From DAORHV01 sp964513925 (GTDB lineage: Bacteria; Patescibacteriota; Gracilibacteria; Peribacterales; Peribacteraceae), in assembly GCA_964513925.1 (NCBI GenBank), contig CAZENR010000002.1, forward strand, positions 1 through 64,000: a stretch of DNA of 64,000 nt, given 5' to 3'. Both the position numbers and the translations under genes were made by a program. How positions within the stretch are numbered: the stretch's first letter is position 1; the number at the start of each line of letters is the position of its first letter. Positions 50,214 through 59,297 of this stretch are shown in pieces. The notes beneath the pieces are model-generated. The model did no database searches and was not told the DNA's origin. It saw only the letters and a list, made by a program, of their open reading frames with translations.

Positions 50214-50219
50214 ATTATA
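50214..50219 (-). promoter_or_regulatory. -10 box of the 50188 operon
   Basis: TATAAT in GTTGTATAATAG on the minus strand, 25 nt before ATG. Confidence 0.5.
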
Positions 50220-50263
50220 CAACAAAATTATTATTTAGGCAAAGTCGGTGTTTTTCCCTCTCT

Positions 50264-50617
50264 TTAGCGCAAACGCTGGCGATACCCGTAGTATGCCAGG
50301 AAGAACAGGGCCACAAACGCAAGCATCGGCCAGGCGAAGCCCATATGGACGGTGACAGCCTGAAAAGCCAGCAGCATGATGTACAGATAGCCGGCATACG
50401 ACCACTCCTTCAGGAAGCCTGGCACCTGCGGAACCAAAATGCCTACGGCGCCAAGTAACTTGGCAATCGCGTTGAAGTAGACGGTGTAACCGGGGTAACC
50501 CAGGTCGCCGAATGCTTTGACGACGGAGGGCGTGTCTACGAAGTAGTACACGGCGGAACCGGCCATGACGAACACCAGTAGTACGTTGGGAATCCAGAAC
50601 AGGAGGGAGCGCTTCAT
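50264..50617 (-). CDS. DoxX-family small membrane protein
   Basis: 117 residues with four hydrophobic segments; GSAVYYFVDTPSVVKAFGDLGYPGY and AKLLGAVGIL resemble DoxX_2 proteins. The ATG at 50617 follows TACACT by 6 nt. Adjacent to purM but the two are separate transcripts with their own boxes. Possible redox or transport role; not certain. Confidence 0.75.
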   Translation of the reverse strand: MKRSLLFWIPNVLLVFVMAGSAVYYFVDTPSVVKAFGDLGYPGYTVYFNAIAKLLGAVGILVPQVPGFLKEWSYAGYLYIMLLAFQAVTVHMGFAWPMLAFVALFFLAYYGYRQRLR

Positions 50618-50623
50618 GTACAC

Positions 50624-50629
50624 AGTGTA
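50624..50629 (-). promoter_or_regulatory. -10 box of the DoxX-like gene
   Basis: TACACT, 6 nt before ATG on the minus strand. Confidence 0.55.
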
Positions 50630-50646
50630 GCCGTGCTGCAACTGCT

Positions 50647-51693
50647 TTACCACGCCAGCGAGCCGCGCATGTGCACGGTTTGCGAGCCGCCCTTCACAAT
50701 GGTGCCGATGCGATAGCAGGGCATCTTGTGCTGTTGCAAGTGCGCAATTGCAGTCTCTGCAAAAGCGGGGTCTACAACCAACGTCAGTCCGACGCCTAAG
50801 TTAAAGGTGCGGATCATGTCGTTGTCGTCGTTGCCGCTCTCGGCTCGAATGGCGCTGAATACAGGCAGTATGCGCACGCTTGCCGCATCGATCTCGGCAT
50901 CCACGCCTTTCGGCAGTACGCGGTTTAGGTTTCCCGGAATGCCGCCGCCGGTAATATGCGCCATGCCGTGCAGGCCGTTTGCATCAAACAAGTCCTTCAC
51001 CGCATTGTAGTAGCAGCGATGCGGTTCCATGACCGCGTCCAAGAATGTGCTTGCCCCAACCTTGCTTTCGGCAAGCGTGGGCTTTTGTTTGAGCAGTGCT
51101 CGCACCAGGGTGTATCCGTTGGTGTGCAGTCCGCTGCTTTCCACGGCCAAGACGATGTCGCCCGGGCGGATGTTTGAACCGTCGATAATCTTGCTCTTCT
51201 CGACAACGCCTATGGCACTGGCGCCGAGCACGTACGTCCCGGGTTGCAGTACTCCCGGTTGCTCCGACGTTTCGCCGCCGGTAAGAGCGCAGCCCTGTGC
51301 CTTGCATGCCTTGGCGATGCCGGCGACCAGCTGCTTGATGACATCGCGCTCCATTTTGCCGCACACAATAAGGTCTTGAATGAACAGCGGCTTGGCTCCC
51401 ATGACGATGACGTCATTGATCAGGTGATTGATCATGTCGAAGCAAATACCCTCAATGCGCCCGTGCTGGAATGCAAGCAGTTGCTTGCTTCCTGGTTCCT
51501 CGGTTTTGCACACCAAGACCGGGTGCTCGTACCCGGGAAACTTGCCGTCCACAAGCGATGCAAATGCACCGAATGCGTTCAGAACCAAGGGGTTATCGGT
51601 TTTCAGGCTGTCGCTCATCTCGCGCTTGGTCTGGTCGGCGTTGGAAATATCGACGCCGGCGTCTTTGTACGAGAGTTTCTTGGGGGTGGGCAT
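50647..51693 (-). CDS. purM: Phosphoribosylformylglycinamidine cyclo-ligase (AIR synthetase)
   Basis: 348 residues; ATP-dependent ring closure of FGAM to AIR, the substrate of PurE. Shows YKDAGVDISNAD, the DMINHLINDVIVMGAKP segment, ALTGGETSEQPG and GLHTNGYTLVR. ITGGGIPGNLNRVLP is the C-terminal signature. The ATG at 51693 is preceded by TACTCT at 6 nt. It is back to back with the MarR gene. Confidence 0.96.
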   Translation of the reverse strand: MPTPKKLSYKDAGVDISNADQTKREMSDSLKTDNPLVLNAFGAFASLVDGKFPGYEHPVLVCKTEEPGSKQLLAFQHGRIEGICFDMINHLINDVIVMGAKPLFIQDLIVCGKMERDVIKQLVAGIAKACKAQGCALTGGETSEQPGVLQPGTYVLGASAIGVVEKSKIIDGSNIRPGDIVLAVESSGLHTNGYTLVRALLKQKPTLAESKVGASTFLDAVMEPHRCYYNAVKDLFDANGLHGMAHITGGGIPGNLNRVLPKGVDAEIDAASVRILPVFSAIRAESGNDDNDMIRTFNLGVGLTLVVDPAFAETAIAHLQQHKMPCYRIGTIVKGGSQTVHMRGSLAW

Positions 51694-51699
51694 GGGCAG

Positions 51700-51705
51700 A
51701 GAGTA
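51700..51705 (-). promoter_or_regulatory. -10 box of purM
   Basis: TACTCT on the minus strand, 6 nt before ATG. Confidence 0.5.
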
Positions 51706-51757
51706 GCAGAAGCAGGGCTGCACGAGTATCCGGTGTTCGGTGGCCGTGCTTCCGTGG

Positions 51758-51763
51758 TACACT
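51758..51763 (+). promoter_or_regulatory. -10 box of the MarR gene
   Basis: TACACT, then TTGCGTCAC, then ATG (9 nt). Confidence 0.55.
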
Positions 51764-51772
51764 TTGCGTCAC

Positions 51773-52198
51773 ATGAGCGAATGCCTTTGTCTCTGCAACG
51801 CCATTCAGAATGCTGCCAGCTTGCTGGATAGGCAGTTGAATGCCGCGCTCAACGGCCTGGACATCAGCCATTGCCAAGCGGCGGTGCTGGTAGAGCTGGT
51901 TCCCCAAAGCGCAACGGTGTCGCATTTGAGTAAAGTGCTGTGCTGCTCTTGCGGCAACATCAGCCAGTTGGTGGATGCGCTCGAAGGCAAGGAACTGGTT
52001 GAACGCGTGCAGTCCGAGCACGACCGCCGACGCGCCGAGGTCAAACTTACCGCCAAGGGCCGCAAGCTCGGAGAGCAGGCTCGTGATGCGCTTTCCACCC
52101 GTGCAAGCGACTGTTGCAACGTATTCACCCCAGAAGAAAAATCGCTGCTGCGTTCATTGCTGGAGAAGTATGTCTCTGCAGGCAGCAGCGCAGAGTAA
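51773..52198 (+). CDS. MarR-family winged-helix regulator
   Basis: 141 residues. Winged helix: recognition helix in HLSKVLCCSCGNISQLVDALEG and the wing DRRRAEVKLTAKG. It is Cys-rich (CLCLCN at the N-terminus, CCSCG in the HTH, CCNVF), so thiol- or metal-sensing is possible. It lies divergent from purM and just before polX, which it might control. Start at 51773 because of TACACT 9 nt upstream. Confidence 0.88.
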   Translation: MSECLCLCNAIQNAASLLDRQLNAALNGLDISHCQAAVLVELVPQSATVSHLSKVLCCSCGNISQLVDALEGKELVERVQSEHDRRRAEVKLTAKGRKLGEQARDALSTRASDCCNVFTPEEKSLLRSLLEKYVSAGSSAE

Positions 52199-52214
52199 CC
52201 GTTACCGATTTTTC

Positions 52215-53189
52215 ATGGAGCACAATCAGCGAGCCGCCGCACTTCTGCGCGAAATCGCCGATCTCCTGGAGTACCAGGGCGTGTCGTTTAAGCCGGCCGC
52301 ATACCGTCGTGCCGCCCAAACCGTAGAGGAGCTGCCAAAGAATGTCTGCTCATATGCAGACGAAAAAGCGCTGAAGGCATTGCCCGGCATCGGCGATGCT
52401 ATAGCCAAGAAACTGCGCGAATTCTGCGAAACCGGTGAAATGGCATTCTTACTGGAGCTGCGTACCGAAACGGGCGACACCGCTGCCGCACTCATGCGCA
52501 TAGATGACCTTGGCCCCAAGCGCGTAAAACAATTACAGGAAGTGGGCATTCACTCCGTGCCGGAATTGATCAAGGCTGCCGAAGCGGGAACCTTGCGGAG
52601 CCTTCCCAGATTTTCCGAGTTGCTTGAGAAGAAAATCCTCGCCAATGCACGCAACGTCACCGCGCGGTCGCAGCGGTATCCGCTCGCCGAGATCCAGGCG
52701 GACGTCGGCACTCTGCTCAAGGCGCTCAAGCGAGTGAAGGGCGTAAAGCGTTGCGATGCCGCAGGGTCGTACCGTCGCCGGAAGGAAACAGTCGGAGATA
52801 TCGATATTTTGGTGGCGTTCCAAGATGCATCGGACGACGCTGCGCGTAGCGAACGCATTGCGAAAGCCGTACAGTCCATGCCCATCGTTTCGGCAATCGT
52901 GGCCAAGGGGCCGACCCGTCTGGCATTCAACCTGAAGACGGGGTTGCGCGTCGATATTCGCCTGGTGAAGCCGGAAGAATGGGGGAGTGCATTCCTCTAT
53001 TTCACCGGCAGCAAGGAGCACAATATTTCCTTGCGGCGCTTGGCGATCGTCCAGGGCATGAAGCTGAGCGAGTACGGACTGTTTACAGGTGAAAAGGTCG
53101 TGGCAAGCAAAGAGGAGCAAGATATCTACAAGGCGCTCGGCCTGCCGCTGATAGAGCCTGCGCACCGAACCGGCGATTTGCCAGCCTAG
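52215..53189 (+). CDS. Family X DNA polymerase without PHP domain
   Basis: 324 residues. An HhH-rich lyase domain (about 1-95: KALPGIGDAIAKKLREF), then GSYRRRKETVGDIDILVAF with two metal Asp and LRVDIRLV with the third; FLYFTGSKEHNISLRR is also characteristic. Most bacterial PolX carry a PHP exonuclease domain after the polymerase; it is missing. Gap-filling or repair is the likely role. The stop shares CTAG with the convergent MscS gene. Confidence 0.92.
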   Translation: MEHNQRAAALLREIADLLEYQGVSFKPAAYRRAAQTVEELPKNVCSYADEKALKALPGIGDAIAKKLREFCETGEMAFLLELRTETGDTAAALMRIDDLGPKRVKQLQEVGIHSVPELIKAAEAGTLRSLPRFSELLEKKILANARNVTARSQRYPLAEIQADVGTLLKALKRVKGVKRCDAAGSYRRRKETVGDIDILVAFQDASDDAARSERIAKAVQSMPIVSAIVAKGPTRLAFNLKTGLRVDIRLVKPEEWGSAFLYFTGSKEHNISLRRLAIVQGMKLSEYGLFTGEKVVASKEEQDIYKALGLPLIEPAHRTGDLPA

Positions 53190-54610
53190 CCTCGCGCCAC
53201 AGCCTCGCGCGTGCGCAGTTCGTGGAATGCCAGCCGAATGTCGGATGTTTTTTCGCACTGTTCCAGGATGCTGCGCCACAACCCCGTTACCACATCGCGG
53301 CGCGAGCCGATGGGTACCGTGAAGCTGAGCGTGAAGGTGTAGCCGAAATCGGTGGCGTCGATATCCACTGCAGGTTCGGCGACTTTGCGCGACAGGTAGT
53401 GCAGAGCGGTACGGCGCTGTTGTTGCTTGCCGGCCTTCGTAACATAATCTTTGGTGGCTTCCGTCACGATCTCAAGCAGCATGTTCTCGGCTTTGCGCCA
53501 GTTGCTATCCGGCGTGATTGTCACTTTCAACTCGGCTTGTACGAATTCGGACGTAGCGTGGAAGTTGAGTACTTCCTGGCTCAGCATCAGCGAGTTCGGG
53601 ATGTAGAGCATTTTCCCACTGCGTTCCGGGGCTCCCGGGTGCAGCGTGGAAGACACCTCCAGCATCGCTGTTCTCAGCGGCCCGATGTCCACGACATCTC
53701 CGGTGAATTGCCCGATGGTAATGCGGTCACCAGGCGCGTAGTAGCGGCGCTGAATAATGACCAACCAGCCGAACAGGTCTTTTACAATGCTCTGGAGCGC
53801 TACGGCAATACCGGCACCGACAATCGCCAAAGACGCGAATGCACCCGGGTGCTCGTCTAGCAACCGTGCGCCAATCCACATGATTGCAATGCCGTAAGTG
53901 GCCGCAGTGATGATTTTGGTTGCCAGGTAGCGGCGCTTGTTACGCTCGATTTTACCGACGAATACCTCTCTCAAGACACGGTCGGAGATCACCGCCAGCG
54001 TAATGATGAGCACGTACCAGCCGATGTCGAAGAAGCCGCGAAATTGCTGGAACCGCTGTTCACCGGTGAGTTTATCGAGACGGTCTGTCTGTTGGGCAAG
54101 CGTTGTTTCCAGCGATTCGATGCGTTGTCCCAGTATCGCTTTCTTGGCAAGTAATTCGGCGTAGCTGCCCGTGGTGCGCAGGTCATCTGCTGCGACAACC
54201 GTTCCGGTGCCGGCAGCGGAATCTGCGTAGTACTTGCGCTCCTCCTCTTCCAGTAAATCCGTGTCCACGCGGCTTTCTCGCACTGCGGATTCCAGCGACG
54301 CAACAATGCCGCGCTGACGCTCCAGCGCGTTGCTCAAGGCTGCCGAGTCTGCCGCCAGGTCTTCTCCTGGGACCGCTACGAACGCCTTGATATCGGTATC
54401 GATTTGCTTGCGGATTCCCTTCAATTCCTCGGCGATGCGCTTTTCCAAATACGCGTCGGATTTCCCTTTGGTCAGGTACGCTTGGTACAGCTGTACCAAG
54501 CGGGCGTCGTTCACCGTCGTGGTGAATACTTGTGCGTGTGCCGACCCTGCCGCGCTGCAAAGCAGCAGTGCGGTGACAATACCCCCGATGATCCTGCAAC
54601 GTGCGTTCAT
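53186..54610 (-). CDS. MscS-family mechanosensitive channel
   Basis: 474 residues. A signal-peptide-like N-terminus (core ALLLCSAAGSAHA), a coiled-coil extracytoplasmic region (about 45-205), then membrane spans near 215-235, 250-270 and the pore helix 275-300 (ASLAIVGAGIAVALQSIVKDLFG). The beta domain has PGDRITIGQFTGDVVDIG. It relieves osmotic stress. The ATG at 54610 lies 6 nt after TACACA and 11 after TACGCT. Confidence 0.93.
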   Translation of the reverse strand: MNARCRIIGGIVTALLLCSAAGSAHAQVFTTTVNDARLVQLYQAYLTKGKSDAYLEKRIAEELKGIRKQIDTDIKAFVAVPGEDLAADSAALSNALERQRGIVASLESAVRESRVDTDLLEEEERKYYADSAAGTGTVVAADDLRTTGSYAELLAKKAILGQRIESLETTLAQQTDRLDKLTGEQRFQQFRGFFDIGWYVLIITLAVISDRVLREVFVGKIERNKRRYLATKIITAATYGIAIMWIGARLLDEHPGAFASLAIVGAGIAVALQSIVKDLFGWLVIIQRRYYAPGDRITIGQFTGDVVDIGPLRTAMLEVSSTLHPGAPERSGKMLYIPNSLMLSQEVLNFHATSEFVQAELKVTITPDSNWRKAENMLLEIVTEATKDYVTKAGKQQQRRTALHYLSRKVAEPAVDIDATDFGYTFTLSFTVPIGSRRDVVTGLWRSILEQCEKTSDIRLAFHELRTREAVARG

Positions 54611-54765
54611 GGCAGGTGTGTAGCGTAGCATGTTCGCGTGCGCGCCGCGACAATATTTTCTCCGGAACGCACGCGGTTGCGACAGGAATAAACGCCTTTC
54701 TACAGCCAAAAAAACTACAAAGTGCATTCTGGTTTCCACCGGGTTGTCGGCATCGCCTCGTTGGG

Positions 54766-54771
54766 TATACT
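54766..54771 (+). promoter_or_regulatory. -10 box of the gene at 54781
   Basis: TATACT, 9 nt before ATG. Confidence 0.55.
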
Positions 54772-54780
54772 CCCGAAGCT

Positions 54781-55848
54781 ATGCGTGCTTTGAATCGAAT
54801 GCGTTTGCGAACAGCCGGTGGTTCCGAGGATCAGGGGAAACCCATGCGGCGTCTGCCGACCGTTATTGAGGAGTGGGTGGTTTCAGTCACGTCACTCTGG
54901 TTCGTGTTCGGTGCGTATTTGGATGGCTGGGCGCACAATCACCTCTCATCTTCGCTGGAGACATTCTTCACGCCGTGGCACGCCGTGTTCTACTCCGGGT
55001 ATGGCGCGACGCTGTGCGCATTCATTGTCATCGTGTGGGCCAACAGGCGTCGCACGGGCTCCGATTGGCACACCGCGATTCCGGTGGGGTACGGCTGGTC
55101 GCTGGTGGGAGCGGCGGTGTTCTTTGTGGGGGGTGTCGGCGATTTGGTATGGCATACCGTCTTTGGCATAGAGGTCGGCGTAGAGGCATTGCTCAGCCCC
55201 ACGCACCTGCTGCTTGCCGCAGGCATGTTCCTGCTCACCACGGGCAACTTGCGTTCATGGTGGGCGCGCCCGACTGCAATCGGCATCCCCAAATTGCGTG
55301 AGCAACTGCCCATGGCGTTGTCGCTGGCATTCGCTTTGTCCGCACTTACGTTCATGACGCAGTTTGCCCACCCCATGAACATGCTTGCCGGTATTCCCAG
55401 ACCCCAGGAATTCCAACAGTCGCTTAGCATCAAGCTGGGTGTTGCGGGGTACTTGCTGCAATCGTCAATCCTAGCAGGAGTGCTGTGTTTTGCGCTCAAG
55501 CGCGCGCGTCTCGCACGAGGCGTACTGCTGCTGACACTGCTGCTGAATGTTATCGCTATGGCATGGATGGCCGATGGCTGGCTGTTTGTGCCAGGAGTTG
55601 TGCTGGTTGCGCTGCTGGCAGAGTACGGCATGCGGAACTTGTACCCTTTGGAACAACATGTGACAGCCTTCAGGGCTTTTGCATTTGTCATTCCGTCTGC
55701 GTACAGCGCGACGACGTTCTTCGCCTTGTCGATGGATACCGGATTGTGGTGGTCGGTGCACACCTGGGCCGGCTGCATCGTGCTTTCGGGGATTGTGGGG
55801 TTGCTGACATGTTATGTGGCGGTGCCGCCGGATGAATCTGCAGCATAA
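54781..55848 (+). CDS. Multi-span membrane protein, unknown function
   Basis: 355 residues with about nine membrane spans. Conserved-looking His/Asp clusters face the membrane: DGWAHNH, PWHAVFYSGY, DLVWHTVFG and SPTHLLLAAG, suggesting a metal or proton site. It resembles uncharacterised membrane proteins I have seen in several phyla but I cannot name it. ATG at 54781 follows TATACT by 9 nt; other in-frame ATGs lie downstream. It is divergent from the MscS gene. Confidence 0.65.
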   Translation: MRALNRMRLRTAGGSEDQGKPMRRLPTVIEEWVVSVTSLWFVFGAYLDGWAHNHLSSSLETFFTPWHAVFYSGYGATLCAFIVIVWANRRRTGSDWHTAIPVGYGWSLVGAAVFFVGGVGDLVWHTVFGIEVGVEALLSPTHLLLAAGMFLLTTGNLRSWWARPTAIGIPKLREQLPMALSLAFALSALTFMTQFAHPMNMLAGIPRPQEFQQSLSIKLGVAGYLLQSSILAGVLCFALKRARLARGVLLLTLLLNVIAMAWMADGWLFVPGVVLVALLAEYGMRNLYPLEQHVTAFRAFAFVIPSAYSATTFFALSMDTGLWWSVHTWAGCIVLSGIVGLLTCYVAVPPDESAA

Positions 55849-55909
55849 GCGTTGCCGTGAGCAGAATGTCTGCCCTGTAAAAGCACTTCGATCCCGGAGT
55901 ATTCTTGGG

Positions 55910-55915
55910 TACCAT
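55910..55915 (+). promoter_or_regulatory. -10 box of the gene at 55924
   Basis: TACCAT, 8 nt before ATG. Confidence 0.5.
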
Positions 55916-55923
55916 TTCCCCCT

Positions 55924-57420
55924 ATGGCTTTGCGCCAAGAACCGGCTCCTTCAGGATTGGAACGTGCCGTGTGCGCACTGACCGAGCATGCCTCCGATGC
56001 ATTGGAGCGTTATTGGCAGCCGCGTACGCGTAATCGCGGCCCGCGCACATTGCCATACACGCCGTTCGATTCGCGAGACCGCATCCGCGAAGTGCTACGC
56101 CTTTCCCCGCAGGAAGAGGCGTGTATTGCATCGAGCAATCCGCATCAAGCAGGCAGTCCCAGGCATGGAACCTATGAGTCGCGCATGCGTACCCATACCC
56201 GGCACCAACATCTGGAGACATTCCAAGATCGGCTGGTAGCGCAGAAGTTTTGCCTCGCAGAATTGCAGCTGCGTCTTCGCGGCATGCTCGATGCGGCGCT
56301 TGTCATGGAGAACGGGGAGCATTTCGACGATGTATTGGCTCGTGCGGAAGAGTATGTGCAAGTAGGCGCCTGCTTGCGAGGCAGGGACGGCCGTACGTAT
56401 TCGTTGCATCGGTATGCGGAAATGTTTCCGCCACATGCGTACTTGGTGCGTGAGCACACACTGTCGCTGCCTGCCTTGCGCGCCGCCGTGGACGAAACCG
56501 CCGCACGGGCGCACCTGCCTCGGGATGTCATTGCCGATTACGGCGACATGTGCGAAGAGTTGTACCGGCAGTCCAAGAGCGTGCATGCCTTCCGCCAGCA
56601 GCAGCCCAATGATCGAAAGTTGTTTCGGTCATGCTTCGGATTTTTCCCGCAGGGTCATGTGCAGGTGATCCAGGGAGCCTTATCGCTGCATTTCCGGGTG
56701 TGCGCACTTGAGGACTATGCCAAGGCGTATGCAGGCGAGAGAAACGGCAAGCAGGCTGACAGCGCGCAGCTCAAAAGAGCCGGGCGCATGGGGGGTGCGG
56801 CACTGTTCTACGACCGCATACCACGGCCAGTGAGAAATGCTGTCAGCTTGGAGCAAAACGACGATCAGCAGTTGTTTGTAGGCGAGCGGGTCGGGGTGTT
56901 CCGCCATGAGCAAGATCATATTTTCCACCAGTTCTTCCGTGCACCCTGGATGCATACGACGTCGCAATTTCCTCGCAGAAGGTACAGTCGTACCGATCCG
57001 GATGACATGCGTGGGTTCTACCGTGCTTTGCTGGAGGATGCAGTAGATGTGTCGCGCACGTTGCGCGTTGTTTCCCGTGCCAAAGATGAGTTATTGGCCA
57101 AATTCAATTCCGGGAATTCCTTACCCGAAATTCGCGAGTCCATGTTGGAACTGGGGTCGGAGGCGTTATATGACTTTGCTGGCCAAGAGCACGAGGATAT
57201 TCGTGCGACCGGCGCACTGCGGGCCGCACCGCGGGTTGTGGGGCCGTTGGTACGGGACCGTTTGCACGGCACCTATTCCCTTACACTTCAACATGCGTTG
57301 CATGCCCTTGGCATGCTGGAACGATCGGGAATTGAGCGGGGCTTCATCTGCGAATTACTGCGCATCGAGCCCATGGAGAAGTGGCCGCGACTTGCGCGCA
57401 TGGCGTTGGAGCGGCTATAA
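55924..57420 (+). CDS. Unknown protein with HExxH motif
   Basis: 498 residues, cytoplasmic, mostly helical. FRHEQDHIFHQFF (near residue 328) contains HEQDH, the zinc-metalloprotease HExxH pattern, with a third His four residues on; another His/Glu could complete a site. No other protease signature is clear. It precedes a Ser/Thr kinase-like gene with its own promoter, 54 nt away, on the same strand. Function not established; a regulatory protease is one possibility. Confidence 0.6.
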   Translation: MALRQEPAPSGLERAVCALTEHASDALERYWQPRTRNRGPRTLPYTPFDSRDRIREVLRLSPQEEACIASSNPHQAGSPRHGTYESRMRTHTRHQHLETFQDRLVAQKFCLAELQLRLRGMLDAALVMENGEHFDDVLARAEEYVQVGACLRGRDGRTYSLHRYAEMFPPHAYLVREHTLSLPALRAAVDETAARAHLPRDVIADYGDMCEELYRQSKSVHAFRQQQPNDRKLFRSCFGFFPQGHVQVIQGALSLHFRVCALEDYAKAYAGERNGKQADSAQLKRAGRMGGAALFYDRIPRPVRNAVSLEQNDDQQLFVGERVGVFRHEQDHIFHQFFRAPWMHTTSQFPRRRYSRTDPDDMRGFYRALLEDAVDVSRTLRVVSRAKDELLAKFNSGNSLPEIRESMLELGSEALYDFAGQEHEDIRATGALRAAPRVVGPLVRDRLHGTYSLTLQHALHALGMLERSGIERGFICELLRIEPMEKWPRLARMALERL

Positions 57421-57460
57421 GGTGCGGGCGCACGAGAGTGCAAAATTGCTAAAAATATTG

Positions 57461-57466
57461 TATAAT
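57461..57466 (+). promoter_or_regulatory. -10 box of the kinase gene
   Basis: TATAAT in TTGTATAATA, 8 nt before ATG; the best match to consensus in the window. Confidence 0.7.
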
Positions 57467-57474
57467 ATATTTCT

Positions 57475-59109
57475 ATGGCGAAATCTACTGATCGCTTGCC
57501 CACTCCGGGCGATGACGACATACAGCCGCAGGCAGATATTCCTACAAATCCCCTTCGACCGAATGTCGATGCGGTGCAGCCTGTGGCGCAACCGGAGGCA
57601 GTCCAGCCAGACGGCGAGCCAGAGGCTACGCGGGTTGTGAATTTGCGCGGCGCAAGGCGCAGAGAGGTAAGTGACTTGCTTCCCACCGACACGGCAGACG
57701 CGCAGCACCCCGTGCGTATGGTCAACGTCCATGTTCACCGGTTGGGCCTCAGCAACATTCCTGCGATTGCCGATATCGATTGCACGCAGTTCGATACTGC
57801 TGAGGCGTATGCAGACGCAGTGACGGATCGCCTGCGTCCGTTTGCGTCTTTGGGTCTGAACATCGACGGCATACGAGCGAATTTGCTCCTTCCCAGTCCC
57901 ACAGACGCCGAGCCTGTGTGTGTAGTGGTAGATGGGCGCCCATTCCTCTCTGTAAGCAAGCTGGGGAATGGCGGAAGTGCCAGTACCGAATTGGTTGTCG
58001 ACCCCTCAAATCCAGCCGAGCTGTTTGTCATGAAGACTATTCATGCCAATGGCGGTCACATGCTCAACGATACAAGCGAAATACACGCTTTGGCCCGTAT
58101 TGGCGAATTGGTGGCTTCCAGCGGAGGGACGAGGACTGCTCGCGAGACGGAGCGTATTGTCATGCGCTACCACGAGGGTCCAACCTTGCATGCCGTGTTG
58201 CAGGCGGCACGGGGCAAGGGTTTGCCGCCGCAAATTGCGACATGGATGATGCTGAACGTCGCTCGAGAGCTGTCCCGCACGCAGAATATGTGGCATTTGG
58301 ACATCAAGGGGGGCAACATCATTGTTACGCCCAGTGGCAACGCGAAACTGGTGGACTGGGGAGCTGCACAGATCGTTCGACCCGGAGAAACTCGCGTCAC
58401 GCCCACGATTTTGCAGGCAACGCTTCCCATGAGTGCGCCGGAAACCAATGCGGACTCACCGTCGTACACCGCGTACTCCGATGTCTACACCTTGCTGCTT
58501 TTGGCGTACGAATTGCTGTCGGGGGAACCGGCGGTACCAGACCACGTGGATGCGCCCGGCATGAGCATCGAGCTGCGCATGAGGAGGTTTTTTGAGCACA
58601 AAGCCAAGTACGATCCACATGGCGAAGGCATCGGCATTCTGCGGCACCTCAACACCGAGCGTCGCGGCGGCGAAGACAGGCGCACCAACTTGGAGCGAAT
58701 CACCGACTGGAACGACCCCAGCCGCCCAAGCGTTTCCGATGCCGGCGCAAAGATGCGCGAGCTCTTTGCCGGTGCATTGCAGACACAACCGGAACAACGC
58801 ACACCCCTTCCGCAAATCATCCAAGGTCTGGAACGTATTTGTAAGCAGCTGGGAGTGGATAGCGATCACGGGCCTGTCATAGGAGATCTCGTGCGAGACA
58901 CAACGAAGCCTCTGCCTGCCCAAGTATCTGCAGATGCAATGTATGCCGCGCTTACCCAACACAATCCATCGTTAGAACGTGTCGAGCTACCCGTAGATGC
59001 ACAGCAGAATCTCGCCGATGTTCAAACTTCCGGGAAATCTGGCTGGTCGGTTGCCGGCACGCTTAGGTCGATAGGCGATTTTCTTCGCAATCTGAAGCGA
59101 AAAAAGTAG
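57475..59109 (+). CDS. Ser/Thr protein kinase-like protein
   Basis: 544 residues. The N-terminal 150 are Pro/Gln/acid-rich and unstructured-looking. The kinase fold follows: KLGNGGSAS (P-loop-like, 162-170), MKTI with Lys187, HLDIKGGNI (274-282; HLD instead of HRD, catalytic Asp276), VDWGAA (294-299; DWG instead of DFG) and SAPE near 309. The non-HRD form suggests a specialised group of kinases. C-terminal helices may bind a partner. Cytoplasmic; substrate unknown. Confidence 0.9.
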   Translation: MAKSTDRLPTPGDDDIQPQADIPTNPLRPNVDAVQPVAQPEAVQPDGEPEATRVVNLRGARRREVSDLLPTDTADAQHPVRMVNVHVHRLGLSNIPAIADIDCTQFDTAEAYADAVTDRLRPFASLGLNIDGIRANLLLPSPTDAEPVCVVVDGRPFLSVSKLGNGGSASTELVVDPSNPAELFVMKTIHANGGHMLNDTSEIHALARIGELVASSGGTRTARETERIVMRYHEGPTLHAVLQAARGKGLPPQIATWMMLNVARELSRTQNMWHLDIKGGNIIVTPSGNAKLVDWGAAQIVRPGETRVTPTILQATLPMSAPETNADSPSYTAYSDVYTLLLLAYELLSGEPAVPDHVDAPGMSIELRMRRFFEHKAKYDPHGEGIGILRHLNTERRGGEDRRTNLERITDWNDPSRPSVSDAGAKMRELFAGALQTQPEQRTPLPQIIQGLERICKQLGVDSDHGPVIGDLVRDTTKPLPAQVSADAMYAALTQHNPSLERVELPVDAQQNLADVQTSGKSGWSVAGTLRSIGDFLRNLKRKK

Positions 59110-59213
59110 TATCGGAGTACGAATGTTTGACAGGAGTGAAGCGGTTCGTAGAATGCGCCTGTTCATGACGCAGCGTCGTTCTATTCTCTTGGGCCTCCTT
59201 CTCCTCTCGCTTA

Positions 59214-59292
59214 CTGCGGGAAGGAAGCTGGCTGCGTAAACGGAATACTCCGGAAAGCAGAGCGTCCTTCCCCCGCAGAAGGATTATTTTTT
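59214..59292 (+). ncRNA. Long structured hairpin with T-tract
   Basis: A 65-nt imperfect hairpin: CTGCGGG-AAGGA...TCCTT-CC-CCCGCAG on the outside, GCT/AGC and CTGC/GCAG inside, and CGG/CCG at the tip, followed by ATTATTTTTTG. It can serve as a terminator of the kinase gene or a regulated leader of the 59298 gene, whose ATG is 6 nt after the T-tract. Confidence 0.6.
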
Positions 59293-59297
59293 GAAAC

